From the NCBI RefSeq assembly GCF_017676365.1, contig NZ_JADKMA010000015.1, positions 1 through 64,000 of the forward strand: 64,000 nt of DNA, written 5' to 3'. The notes under the pieces were generated by a model. The model was not told the origin of the DNA and searched no databases. It was given only the letters and a program-made list of their open reading frames with translations. How positions within the stretch are numbered: position 1 is the stretch's first letter; each line of letters starts with the position of its first letter. The translations under genes and the position numbers were made by a program. Below, in pieces: positions 1-6,813 of this stretch. The stretch is from Streptomyces oryzae. Lineage in GTDB: Bacteria; Actinomycetota; Actinomycetes; Streptomycetales; Streptomycetaceae.

Positions 1-148
1 GGGCGGACGGGGCACCTGGCTGCCCCGGCGGCGGGGCCTCGGCCCCGGTTCCCTGGGGTGCGGCTCCGGCTTTCTGCGGTACGGCCCCGGCCCCGGTTCC
101 CTGCGGTACGCCCTCGGCCCCCTGCGGTCCTGCCTCTACGGCGCTCAT
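1..148 (-). CDS. ABC transporter permease, N-terminal part (cut by window edge)
   Basis: The ATG overlaps the stop of the upstream ABC ATPase (ATGA), so this is the next gene of the lasso operon. Only about 49 codons are visible. They encode a low-complexity stretch rich in Gly, Ala, Pro and Gln with repeated PQGTGA/PQKAGA-like units and no membrane segment yet. Calling it the permease partner is inference from translational coupling to the ATPase; such cytoplasmic leaders are common before the first helix of ABC-2 permeases. The C-terminal side lies outside the window. Confidence 0.6.
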   Translation of the reverse strand, partial: MSAVEAGPQGAEGVPQGTGAGAVPQKAGAAPQGTGAEAPPPGQPGAPSA

Positions 149-1122
149 CGCCGCCTCCCCACGTCCTCGACGGTCAGCGGACCGCTGCGTTCGGCACGGA
201 TGGTGCGGCCGGTGTGGTGCAGGAACACATCGTCGAGCGAGGGCGGGGTCACGGTCGCCGAGACCACCGGAATGCCCGCCTCCGCACAGAACTTCGGGAC
301 GAACGCCGCGCCGTCCGCGACGCTCAGCCGCACCCCCTCCGGACCGGATGACGCCTCGATACCGAAGCGCTCCCCCACGACACGCGCCGCCGCCACGTCG
401 TCGCGGGTGCGCAGCAGCACCGTGTCGCCGGCCACCTCCGCCTTCAGCTCGGCGGGGGTGCCCTCCACCTCGACCTGGCCGTTGTCCATGATGGCCAGCA
501 GGTCGCAGTGCTCGGCCTCCTCCAGGTGGTGCGTGGTCAGGAAGAGGGTGATGCCGCGCTCCTGGCGCAGCCGGTGCAGATGTTCCCAGATGACGGTGCG
601 CGTCTGCGGGTCAAGACCGGTGGTCGGCTCGTCCAGGAAGAGCACCTGCGGGGCCGTCAGCAGCCCCCTCGCGATTTCCAGCCGCCGCCGCATGCCGCCG
701 GAGAACTCCCGCACCGGGCGGCTCCGGCACTCGGTCAGGCCCACCAGTTCGAGCAGTGCCGCCACCGTGCGGCGGCTCTGCCGCCAGGGAACGCCGAACA
801 GCTCCGCGTGGAAGCGCAGCGCCTCCTGCGCCGTGAGGTCCATGTCGAGCGTCGTCTCCTGGAAGACGAGCCCGAGGCGTTCGCGTACCGCGTGCGGCTC
901 GGCCACCACGTCGTGCCCGGCCACGAAGGCCCGCCCCGCGGTGGGCCGCAGCAGTGTGCACAGCATGTTGATGGTCGTCGTCTTGCCCGCGCCGTTCGGC
1001 CCGAGAAAGCCGAACGTCACCCCGCGGGGCACGGCCAGGTCGAGCCCGACGACCGCGGGGGTGTCGCCGTACGTCTTGCCCAGGTCCTCGGTGCGGACGG
1101 CCAGTTCGTCAGTCGTGGCCAT
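145..1122 (-). CDS. ABC transporter ATP-binding protein of the lasso cluster
   Basis: This is a 325-residue nucleotide-binding subunit of the DrrA-like type. Walker A GPNGAGKT is at residues 41-48, followed by the signature FSGGMRRRLE and Walker B VLFLDEPTTGLD. The C-terminal accessory region is typical of drug/peptide exporters. I chose the ATG at 1122 because AAGGGAG precedes it and the more upstream frame is only repeat sequence belonging to the B2 gene. The start lies inside the 3' end of the leader-peptidase gene and the stop overlaps the next start, so the whole operon is translationally coupled. Likely role: export of, and self-protection against, the mature lasso peptide (inferred from position). 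Confidence 0.93.
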   Translation of the reverse strand: MATTDELAVRTEDLGKTYGDTPAVVGLDLAVPRGVTFGFLGPNGAGKTTTINMLCTLLRPTAGRAFVAGHDVVAEPHAVRERLGLVFQETTLDMDLTAQEALRFHAELFGVPWRQSRRTVAALLELVGLTECRSRPVREFSGGMRRRLEIARGLLTAPQVLFLDEPTTGLDPQTRTVIWEHLHRLRQERGITLFLTTHHLEEAEHCDLLAIMDNGQVEVEGTPAELKAEVAGDTVLLRTRDDVAAARVVGERFGIEASSGPEGVRLSVADGAAFVPKFCAEAGIPVVSATVTPPSLDDVFLHHTGRTIRAERSGPLTVEDVGRRR

Positions 1123-1690
1123 GGCGAGCTCCCTTCGGCGTGCGGGACGTCCTGGCCGCGCGGGGCGGCTTCCCGGCGCGGGGTGACTCCCCGGTGCGGG
1201 GCGGTATCCCGGCGCGGGGCGACTCCCTGGTGCGCAGCGGCGGCTTCCCGGCGCGGGGTGGCTTGGTTCCACGCGCGGGCCGGGCGCGTACGGCGATCAT
1301 CGTGCGGAAGGCGTCGATCGCCTCCCCCTCCCCGACCGGCTCGCCGTCTGCCTCGATCCAGGCGTGCGCTCCGAACGGCCTGGTACGAAACCCCGAGCAC
1401 CAGTCCGGCCACTCCCCGTGCAGGCGGCACAACAGCGCTGCGGCGACCGTACGTTGCAGACACCCGAGCCCGGCGCAGCGCGCGCTCACCGAGACGGCCG
1501 CCTGCCGTGCGTACAGCGCGCGCTCCCGTCCGGCGGGCCGGGCGCCACGGCTGAGCACCGTCAGCACCCGGCGCAGTCGGCCGGGCTTCAGCTTCACCAG
1601 CAGCCGGGCCACTCCGACCGCCGCCCGCGCCTCCAGCTGCCGGTGCGGCGCCAGCCGCACCGCTCGCTCTCCCACCCCTGGCAAGCTCAT
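1109..1690 (-). CDS. Lasso peptide leader peptidase (B2, transglutaminase-like), with repeat tail
   Basis: B2 proteins are cysteine proteases that remove the leader from the lasso precursor. Here the expected pattern is present: Cys77 in GLGCLQRT, His109 in GAHAWIE and Asp115 just after it. The canonical domain ends near residue 136, the usual family length. The remaining roughly 57 residues are a basic Pro/Arg/Gly tail (ESPRAG, PPRTGE, SPRAGK units) encoded by an 18-bp tandem repeat. The ATG overlaps the B1 stop (ATGA), and the last codons overlap the ABC ATPase start. The tail is not seen in typical B2 proteins and may be dispensable. Confidence 0.93.
   Translation of the reverse strand: MSLPGVGERAVRLAPHRQLEARAAVGVARLLVKLKPGRLRRVLTVLSRGARPAGRERALYARQAAVSVSARCAGLGCLQRTVAAALLCRLHGEWPDWCSGFRTRPFGAHAWIEADGEPVGEGEAIDAFRTMIAVRARPARGTKPPRAGKPPLRTRESPRAGIPPRTGESPRAGKPPRAARTSRTPKGARHGHD
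1169..1261. repeat. 18-bp imperfect tandem repeat in the 3' end of the B2 gene
   Basis: Five units close to cttcccggcgcggggtga follow each other, with a 3-bp insert before the last. Because 18 is a multiple of three, the repeat keeps the B2 frame open and adds six-residue units. Confidence 0.8.
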
Positions 1691-1947
1691 CGCGTCACCA
1701 GCAGTCCTGCGGTCCTGAGTGCGTCGATCAGTCCGCGCACATCGGCGGTGGCCCGCTCCAGGAACTCGGGGGCGGCCGAGCTCAGCCGCTCGGCCGTCTG
1801 CTGCGGTGTGCTGCCCTCCAGCAGCATGCGCAGCGCGGTGGCGCCCGAGCCGTTCAGCCGCCAGAAACGGCCGTCCTTCTCGTTGAGCAGCACCACTCCG
1901 GATTCGGTCTCGGTCAGGATGACCTCGCGGGGCAGGGCGAGCGTCAT
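1687..1947 (-). CDS. Lasso peptide RRE protein (B1, PqqD family)
   Basis: An 86-residue PqqD-like protein with the expected fold order: beta strands (VILTETESGVVLLNEKDGRFW), the LNGSGA turn, then helices ending DALRTAGLLVTR. In lasso clusters the B1 protein is the RiPP recognition element that binds the leader YxxP motif and presents the precursor to the B2 peptidase. Start ATG at 1947 has a strong AAGGAGG and overlaps the cyclase stop (ATGA); its own stop overlaps the B2 start. It is a stand-alone RRE, as is usual in actinobacterial lasso clusters. Confidence 0.95.
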   Translation of the reverse strand: MTLALPREVILTETESGVVLLNEKDGRFWRLNGSGATALRMLLEGSTPQQTAERLSSAAPEFLERATADVRGLIDALRTAGLLVTR

Positions 1948-3863
1948 GATGCCTCCTTCAGCGGGGTCGTGGTCGGCGGCAGCGGCGGGGTGTGCGGCGA
2001 CGGCCCGGAGCGGGGCTGCGGCGGCTCGGGGCGGAGTTGCGGCAACCCGGGGCTGGTGCAGGCAGAGCGCAGCCATGCCTCGACGGCGACGGTGTTCTCC
2101 AAGTGCGCCGCGTAGCGCCCCTCCTCGGGCGGGCTCAGCAGCGCCGCACGCAGTACGTCGGCGTCGGCGAGGCCACGCGCGCCCAGCCGCAGCCCGGCGC
2201 ACATGGCGACGGCCCCCTCCTTGCCGCGCGCCAGGCCCTCGTACAGCTCGGCGCTGAACTCGCCCTTGTCGGTACGGTCGAGGACGTCCTGCGGGACGAT
2301 GCCCCGCATGGCCGCCACCAGCAGCGGCTTGAAGCTGCCGGAGCGCATCCGCTGGGAAAGCCGTACCGACAGCGCCGCCTCGATCACCCGGTCGTCGAGG
2401 AACGGCGCCTCCCAGGCGATGCCGTACGGCGCCATGGCCCGCGCGGTCTGCCGGATGGTGGTGCCCTCGAACGCGAGGTACTCCAGCACCTGGTGCCCGA
2501 ACCGGTCGCCGTCCAGCGGCGGTGTGCCCGCACGGGCCTCGGCCAGCAGCGCCCCGCGGACCAGGTCGACGGCCTCAGGCGTGCTCCATGCGGGCATCCG
2601 CAGCTCCCCCGTCCAGCCGAAGCCGACCTGCCAGCGCTGCGGCGGCGGGCCGGTCAGCCGCCCGGCCAGGGAGCGCAGGGCCTCGGGGAAGCCGGAGCGG
2701 TCGGCCAGCCCGCGCACAGTGGCCGACAGCGGCCAACGGTTGAGAAGTTGGCGGCGGCGGATCTGCACTAGGGCGGCGCGCGGCTCGGTGCGGAGCATGG
2801 CCCACAGGCCATTGGGCAGCGGCCCGAACAGTTCGTCGCCGCCGAGCCCCATCAGATGCAGCCTGGAGCCCTCCTCGTACGCCGTACGGGAAAGCGCCCG
2901 CAGATGCGGTCCGCCCCAGCGCCAGTTGAGCGGGCCCTCACCGCCGTCGGGTTCGTCCGTCCCGCCCTCGCCGTCGCCGGCGAGGCCGAAGAGCCGCGCC
3001 GAGTGGTCGTGCGCCAGCTCGGTGTGGTGCACAGTGAGGCCGAAGTGGGTGGCGGCCAGCCGGGACCAGCGGTGATCGGGGTTGCGCGGGTCGAGCGGAA
3101 CCGCGTGGTACGTGCGGGTGGGTGCGGCCACATCGTCCGCGACGAAGCAGAGCGAGGTGGAGTCCAGCCCACCGGACAGATCCGCGCTGAGCGTCCCAGC
3201 CGACTCGGCCCGCACCCGTACCGCCTCCCGCAGCGCCTCCCGCACAGCTGCGGCGGCCTGCGGCAGCGGAGCCTCCGGTGCGGGCCGCTGCCACCAGCGC
3301 CGCTCCCGCGCGGAGCCGTCCGGCGCGAGCTCCAGCCAGTGGCCCGGGGTGACGGCCTCGACCCCGCTCCATACCGACCTGCGGCACAGCGGCCAGGGCA
3401 CATACGGCGTCAGCAGCCGGGCCGCCAGCGCGGCTTCGTCGCAGGGCGCCTCGGCGAGCGCTGCCAGCGGCGCGGGGCCGCTGGCCGCGAGCGTGACCCC
3501 GGCGACCCGGGCAGTGAAGATCTGCCGCGCGGTCGAGAGCGCCCCCTGCGCCCGCACCCGCCCCTCGAAACTGGCCACCAGATGGCAGCAGCCCGCCATC
3601 GAGCGGGCCGCCGCGTCGAGCCCGGACAGCGACCCGGCCCGCTCCAGCGCACGCTGCATCCGGTCGGCCGCGGGCCGGGCATTGCCGACCACCGCCAGCC
3701 GCCGCGCCCCCGAGGCGAACACCCGCACCGCGCCTCCGCCCCACCAGCCGAGCAGCCACGGCCGACCGGAGGCATGCGGGACCACGCTCGCGGCCCCGAG
3801 CGCAGGCGTACGGGCAACGAGTTCCTGGGCAGCCGGATGGTCGGGAAGGATGAGGAAGTCCAT
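1944..3863 (-). CDS. Lasso peptide macrolactam synthetase (C, asparagine synthetase B-like)
   Basis: A 639-residue protein of the AsnB-like lasso cyclase family. It adenylates the side-chain carboxylate of the ring Asp and closes the isopeptide bond with the core N-terminus. The N-terminal half resembles a degenerate glutaminase domain that lacks a catalytic Cys at residue 2. The synthetase half has the ATP-binding loop SGGLDS at residues 230-235. The last 30 or so residues are Pro-rich. I chose ATG 3863 (AGGAG upstream); the frame is open for another 500 bases, but that stretch is His/Pro/Thr-rich and uncharacteristic. The stop is coupled to B1. A 561-bp spacer separates it from the precursor gene. 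Confidence 0.95.
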   Translation of the reverse strand: MDFLILPDHPAAQELVARTPALGAASVVPHASGRPWLLGWWGGGAVRVFASGARRLAVVGNARPAADRMQRALERAGSLSGLDAAARSMAGCCHLVASFEGRVRAQGALSTARQIFTARVAGVTLAASGPAPLAALAEAPCDEAALAARLLTPYVPWPLCRRSVWSGVEAVTPGHWLELAPDGSARERRWWQRPAPEAPLPQAAAAVREALREAVRVRAESAGTLSADLSGGLDSTSLCFVADDVAAPTRTYHAVPLDPRNPDHRWSRLAATHFGLTVHHTELAHDHSARLFGLAGDGEGGTDEPDGGEGPLNWRWGGPHLRALSRTAYEEGSRLHLMGLGGDELFGPLPNGLWAMLRTEPRAALVQIRRRQLLNRWPLSATVRGLADRSGFPEALRSLAGRLTGPPPQRWQVGFGWTGELRMPAWSTPEAVDLVRGALLAEARAGTPPLDGDRFGHQVLEYLAFEGTTIRQTARAMAPYGIAWEAPFLDDRVIEAALSVRLSQRMRSGSFKPLLVAAMRGIVPQDVLDRTDKGEFSAELYEGLARGKEGAVAMCAGLRLGARGLADADVLRAALLSPPEEGRYAAHLENTVAVEAWLRSACTSPGLPQLRPEPPQPRSGPSPHTPPLPPTTTPLKEAS

Positions 3864-4251
3864 GTCCAGCGCGTCTCCTGGTGCGTGGCGGCAGACGAAT
3901 TTGCGGCAGGCGGGTGGATGGCGGCAGGTGGATGGCGGCGACGTATGGGAGCGGGCGTATGGCGGCGGCGGATGGCGATCGGCACCATGCGCGGGGCTCG
4001 CGGCCGGCGTACGCGTGGGGGCCCCGTGGTCGGCGTAGGCGTGGCGTCCGGCGGCTGGTGGAGGAGTGCCGCCTGAGGCGATCTGCGGAAGCGTGTCGCC
4101 TGAGGCGCCCGGCGCAAGCAAGTGACCTGAGGTCCCCTCGCAGGCAGGGTGCGTGTGACGTATGACGTGTGAATTACCGGTACAGGAAGTAGGCGGCCGG
4201 GTCTCGCAGTCGTGCGCGCAAGGGTCTCCGGACCCCGTGTCATAAGACGTG

Positions 4252-4263
4252 CGTCGTACGACG
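4252..4263. promoter_or_regulatory. 12-bp perfect palindrome in the precursor-cyclase spacer
   Basis: cgtcgtacgacg reads the same on both strands. It sits in the 561-bp gap between the precursor and cyclase genes and could be an operator for an internal promoter; no recognised regulator consensus was matched. The rest of the spacer (3864-4343) shows no gene I can support, only Pro/His/Thr-rich open frame. Confidence 0.3.
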
Positions 4264-4343
4264 TCGGCGTATGGCCGGGGACCACGACCGGCGTGCGGCG
4301 CGGCCCTCGGCCCGGTCGCTGGAGGGCGATGGCCGGGAACGGC

Positions 4344-4373
4344 AGTGGCCGGGAAGGTCGCTCCCCGGCCACT
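4344..4373 (-). terminator. Strong hairpin between the lasso precursor and cyclase genes (attenuator)
   Basis: Perfect 10-bp arms (agtggccggg and cccggccact) flank a 10-nt loop, starting 52 bp past the precursor stop. There is no U-tract, as is common for actinobacterial terminators. It probably lets most transcripts end after the precursor, so that substrate exceeds enzymes. Confidence 0.65.
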
Positions 4374-4424
4374 CACTTAGGCCGGCACTTGCTTACGCCG
4401 GCTCTGGCGTGCGGCTGTGTGGCG

Positions 4425-4550
4425 TCAGATGCACCACAGCGCGCGGCCGCAGCCGAGGAAGTCGGGGCAGTCGCCCGACGGCAGGCACTGCGTCAGTTCC
4501 TCGAAGTCGCCGAGCTCGGTCAGGGCCGGGGGCTCGTAGGTGTGCTCCAT
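4425..4550 (-). CDS. Class I lasso peptide precursor (A)
   Basis: A 41-residue precursor. Leader residues 1-21 carry the RRE-binding pattern YxxPxLxxxG (Y5, P8, L10, G14) and end LTQ, giving the conserved Thr at -2. The core, residues 22-41, is CLPSGDCPDFLGCGRALWCI. Asp9 of the core can close a nine-residue ring with the N-terminal amine of Cys1. Cys1/7/13/19 are spaced exactly as in class I lasso peptides with two disulfides (siamycin, aborycin, sviceucin), most like sviceucin in GDC.DFLGCG.A. GGAGG lies 5 nt before the ATG. The gene leads the cyclase-B1-B2-ABC operon. The product should be cyclised, cut after Gln21, oxidised and exported. Confidence 0.95.
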   Translation of the reverse strand: MEHTYEPPALTELGDFEELTQCLPSGDCPDFLGCGRALWCI

Positions 4551-4641
4551 GGGATCCTCCGTGAGAGTCATCGGTCGGTCGGGCGATGTCGGCCGATGCA
4601 CCGCCGTAACCCGTGAACACCTCCGAAGGTAAAGGCCTTTG

Positions 4642-4661
4642 TGTCCCTGCGACTTGGGACA
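4642..4661. promoter_or_regulatory. TGTCCC-N8-GGGACA inverted repeat upstream of the precursor
   Basis: tgtccc and gggaca are separated by 8 nt about 90 bp upstream of the precursor ATG. Further gtccc copies follow at once (near 4665 and 4676). The cluster of half-sites is a candidate operator for lasso gene control; the binding factor is unknown. Confidence 0.4.
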
Positions 4662-4744
4662 ATGGTCCCGAATGTGTCCCGTTGTTCCCCAGCCCCGGCT
4701 CCTCCCGTGGCTCCCCGTCTCAACAACCCCGTTGCACCCATTAC

Positions 4745-4812
4745 GCGAGCCCTCACACCTCGCGAGCCCTCACACCTCGCGAGCCCTCACACCTCGCGAG
4801 CCCTCACACCTC
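4745..4812. repeat. 17-bp tandem repeat, four perfect copies
   Basis: gcgagccctcacacctc occurs four times head to tail. The last copy contains the stop codon and last Val codon of the adjacent ABC permease, so the array grew from the gene's 3' end. The period is not a multiple of three and lies outside coding sequence except for that copy. Confidence 0.9.
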
Positions 4813-5715
4813 CCTGCGCCGGAAGGAGAGCCAGCCGATGAGCAGGGCCAGCGCCGTCCAGCCCGCGACGACGAGTATGCCGCCCCAGGGGCCGAGGGAC
4901 GGGTCCGCGTCGGCGCCCACCTTCAGCGCCTGGATACCCGCCTTGTCGGGCAGATAGCGCGCCGCGTCCTTCAGCCCGGGAACGGCCTGGCTGAGGGGTG
5001 AGACGGCGAACAGGAAGACATACATCGCCCCCAGCGCGAAGGCCGTCGAGCGCACCGCTGTCGCCACGCCGAACGCCAGCAGCGCGAGCAGGGTCAGATA
5101 CACCGCGCCCAGCGCCATTCCGCGCAGCACGCCCGGCTCGTCCAGCGGGACGCCGTACTCACCGAGACCCTCCTGGTCCAGCAGCCAGGACAGCGCCACG
5201 GTGACGGCCGCGAGGGGAAGCGTCACGGCCGTGCACACGGCGGCCTTCGCCAGATACAGCCGACCGCGCCGGGGCACCGCCGCGAGAGACACCCGGATCA
5301 TCCCGCTGCCGAACTCGCCGGTGATCAGCAGCACTCCGAAGGCGACGAGCCCCAACTGCGTGTACCAGACGATGTTGAAGCCGGAATCCACCGGGTTGAA
5401 GTCCGGCCGTACCCTGCCGTTGTCGGCCTCCAGCGCATTGCCGACCGAGATGCCGGAGATCAGTGCCAGGCCGATACTGACCGCGAAGGTGGCCACCAGC
5501 ACGGCGAGGGTGGAGCGCAGCGTACGGACCTTCGTCCACTCCGCGCGGATCGCCGCAGGCGTTGCGCGGCCGCGCACGGCCGGGAGGGCGGAGCCTCCGG
5601 CCGAGCGTACTGCTCCGGACGCCTGGGAGGGCTCGGAAGAGCCTGAGGAGTCTGAGCGGTCCGAGGAGTCCGACGGGCCGGAGGACGCCGCGGCGGTGGT
5701 CTCAGAGGGCACCAT
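4804..5715 (-). CDS. ABC-2 type transporter permease
   Basis: A 303-residue membrane subunit. After a Ser/Pro/Ala-rich cytoplasmic leader of about 50 residues comes the typical IRAEWTKVRTLRST motif. Six hydrophobic segments follow, with GEFGSGMIRVSLAAVPRR between helices 2 and 3 as in ABC-2 permeases. Start ATG 5715 has GGGGAGG upstream and lies inside the 3' end of the preceding ATPase gene, so the two are coupled. Function: export or immunity together with the ATPase; linkage to the lasso peptide is inferred from position only. Confidence 0.92.
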   Translation of the reverse strand: MVPSETTAAASSGPSDSSDRSDSSGSSEPSQASGAVRSAGGSALPAVRGRATPAAIRAEWTKVRTLRSTLAVLVATFAVSIGLALISGISVGNALEADNGRVRPDFNPVDSGFNIVWYTQLGLVAFGVLLITGEFGSGMIRVSLAAVPRRGRLYLAKAAVCTAVTLPLAAVTVALSWLLDQEGLGEYGVPLDEPGVLRGMALGAVYLTLLALLAFGVATAVRSTAFALGAMYVFLFAVSPLSQAVPGLKDAARYLPDKAGIQALKVGADADPSLGPWGGILVVAGWTALALLIGWLSFRRREV

Positions 5716-6646
5716 GACCGGCACCTCCCCGCGGGCCGGCGCCACTGCCGGCCGTGAACTGCGTCTCGCGTGCGGTCATCTCCAAGAACGCCTCCTCCAG
5801 CGAGGTGGACTCTCCCGCCAGTTCGTCGAATCCGATGTCGTGGGCGCGGGCAAGCTTCGCCACCTCGCGGCTCTCCATCCCGGTCACACGCAGCGTGCCG
5901 TCCGGCTCGGGCCCGGCCTCGGCGCCGGCTTCGCGCAGCAGCCCGCGCAGCCGCTCGGGCTCATGGCAGCGGATGCGGACCACGCTGCGGCAGTGCTCGG
6001 CGGTGAAGTCGGCCAGACTGGTGTCGGCCAGCAGCCTGCCGCGCCCGATGATGACCAGGTGATCCGCGGTGACGGCCATCTCGTTCATCAGATGGCTGGA
6101 GAGCAGCACCGTGTGCCCGGCGGCCGCGCGCTCCTTGAGCAGGTTGCGGAGCCAGTGCACACCCTCCGGGTCAAGCCCGTTGACCGGTTCGTCCAGCAAC
6201 AGCACCTCCGGGTCGCCCAGCAGCGCGGCAGCTATGCCCAGCCGCTGGGACATGCCCAGCGAGAAGCCGCCCGAGCTGCGTTCGGCCACGTCGGAGAGGC
6301 CGACCATGCCGAGCACTTCACGCACGCGGGAGCGTGGGATGCGGTGGGTGCGGGCCAGCCACAGCAGGTGGTGGTAGGCACTGCGGGTGCGCTGCGTCGA
6401 CTTGGCCTCCAGCAGCCCCCCGACCCGCAGCAGCGGGTCGGCCAGCTCCCGGTAGGGCTTGCCGAACAGCAGGGCCCGGCCCGCGTCCGGCTCGCCGAGG
6501 CCGAGCAGCAGCCGGAGCGTGGTGGACTTGCCCGCGCCGTTGGGGCCGAGGAAGCCGGTGACCCGTCCCGGCCGCACCGCGAAGCTCAGATCGTCGACGG
6601 CCCGCGCCGGGCCGTAGGACTTGGTCAGATGCTGCACTTCAATCAC
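5702..6646 (-). CDS. ABC transporter ATP-binding protein
   Basis: A 314-residue ABC-2 ATPase with Walker A GPNGAGKS at 34-41, signature GGFSLGMSQRLG, Walker B VLLLDEPVNGLD and switch His in SSHLMNEM. It is similar in layout to bacitracin/lantibiotic immunity ATPases. The start is taken as the GTG that begins VIEVQHLTKSYG, because the frame upstream lacks domain content. It pairs with the overlapping permease gene and is divergent from the histidine kinase gene, an arrangement typical of peptide-sensing immunity modules. Confidence 0.92.
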   Translation of the reverse strand: MIEVQHLTKSYGPARAVDDLSFAVRPGRVTGFLGPNGAGKSTTLRLLLGLGEPDAGRALLFGKPYRELADPLLRVGGLLEAKSTQRTRSAYHHLLWLARTHRIPRSRVREVLGMVGLSDVAERSSGGFSLGMSQRLGIAAALLGDPEVLLLDEPVNGLDPEGVHWLRNLLKERAAAGHTVLLSSHLMNEMAVTADHLVIIGRGRLLADTSLADFTAEHCRSVVRIRCHEPERLRGLLREAGAEAGPEPDGTLRVTGMESREVAKLARAHDIGFDELAGESTSLEEAFLEMTARETQFTAGSGAGPRGGAGHGAL

Positions 6647-6813
6647 GTATCGAGCATGGCGCCGGAGCGGCGCCGCAGACATCGGACCGGGCTCCGAACT
6701 TTCCGGCCGGACCTGAGGTGGACCCGACCGGCGGCTCGCGGCGCGCTTCCTACCGCGGTCTGACCGACCGTGGTCGGACGTGCGGAAGGGGGTCGGCGGG
6801 CTACGGTGTGCGA

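Noticed and set aside
1944-4376. Extended lasso cyclase start giving an 810-residue protein
   Set aside because: The extra 171 residues are His/Pro/Thr-rich, run through a terminator-like hairpin, and precede the conserved cyclase N-terminus at ATG 3863, which has its own ribosome site.
4393-4662. 89-codon minus-strand frame covering the lasso precursor in another frame
   Set aside because: The adjacent frame encodes the precursor with leader and core motifs and a proper GGAGG; this one is its shadow.
4745-4812. Four 17-bp repeats considered as a CRISPR array
   Set aside because: The units are contiguous with no spacers and overlap a stop codon; no cas genes are nearby.
5201-6763. A 520-codon plus-strand open frame opposite the ABC permease/ATPase pair, and similar long antisense frames through the GC-rich genes
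   Set aside because: These frames arise from GC-rich third positions of the genes on the other strand. They show Arg/Ala/Pro-rich nonsense composition and no domain; the opposite strand holds clear families.
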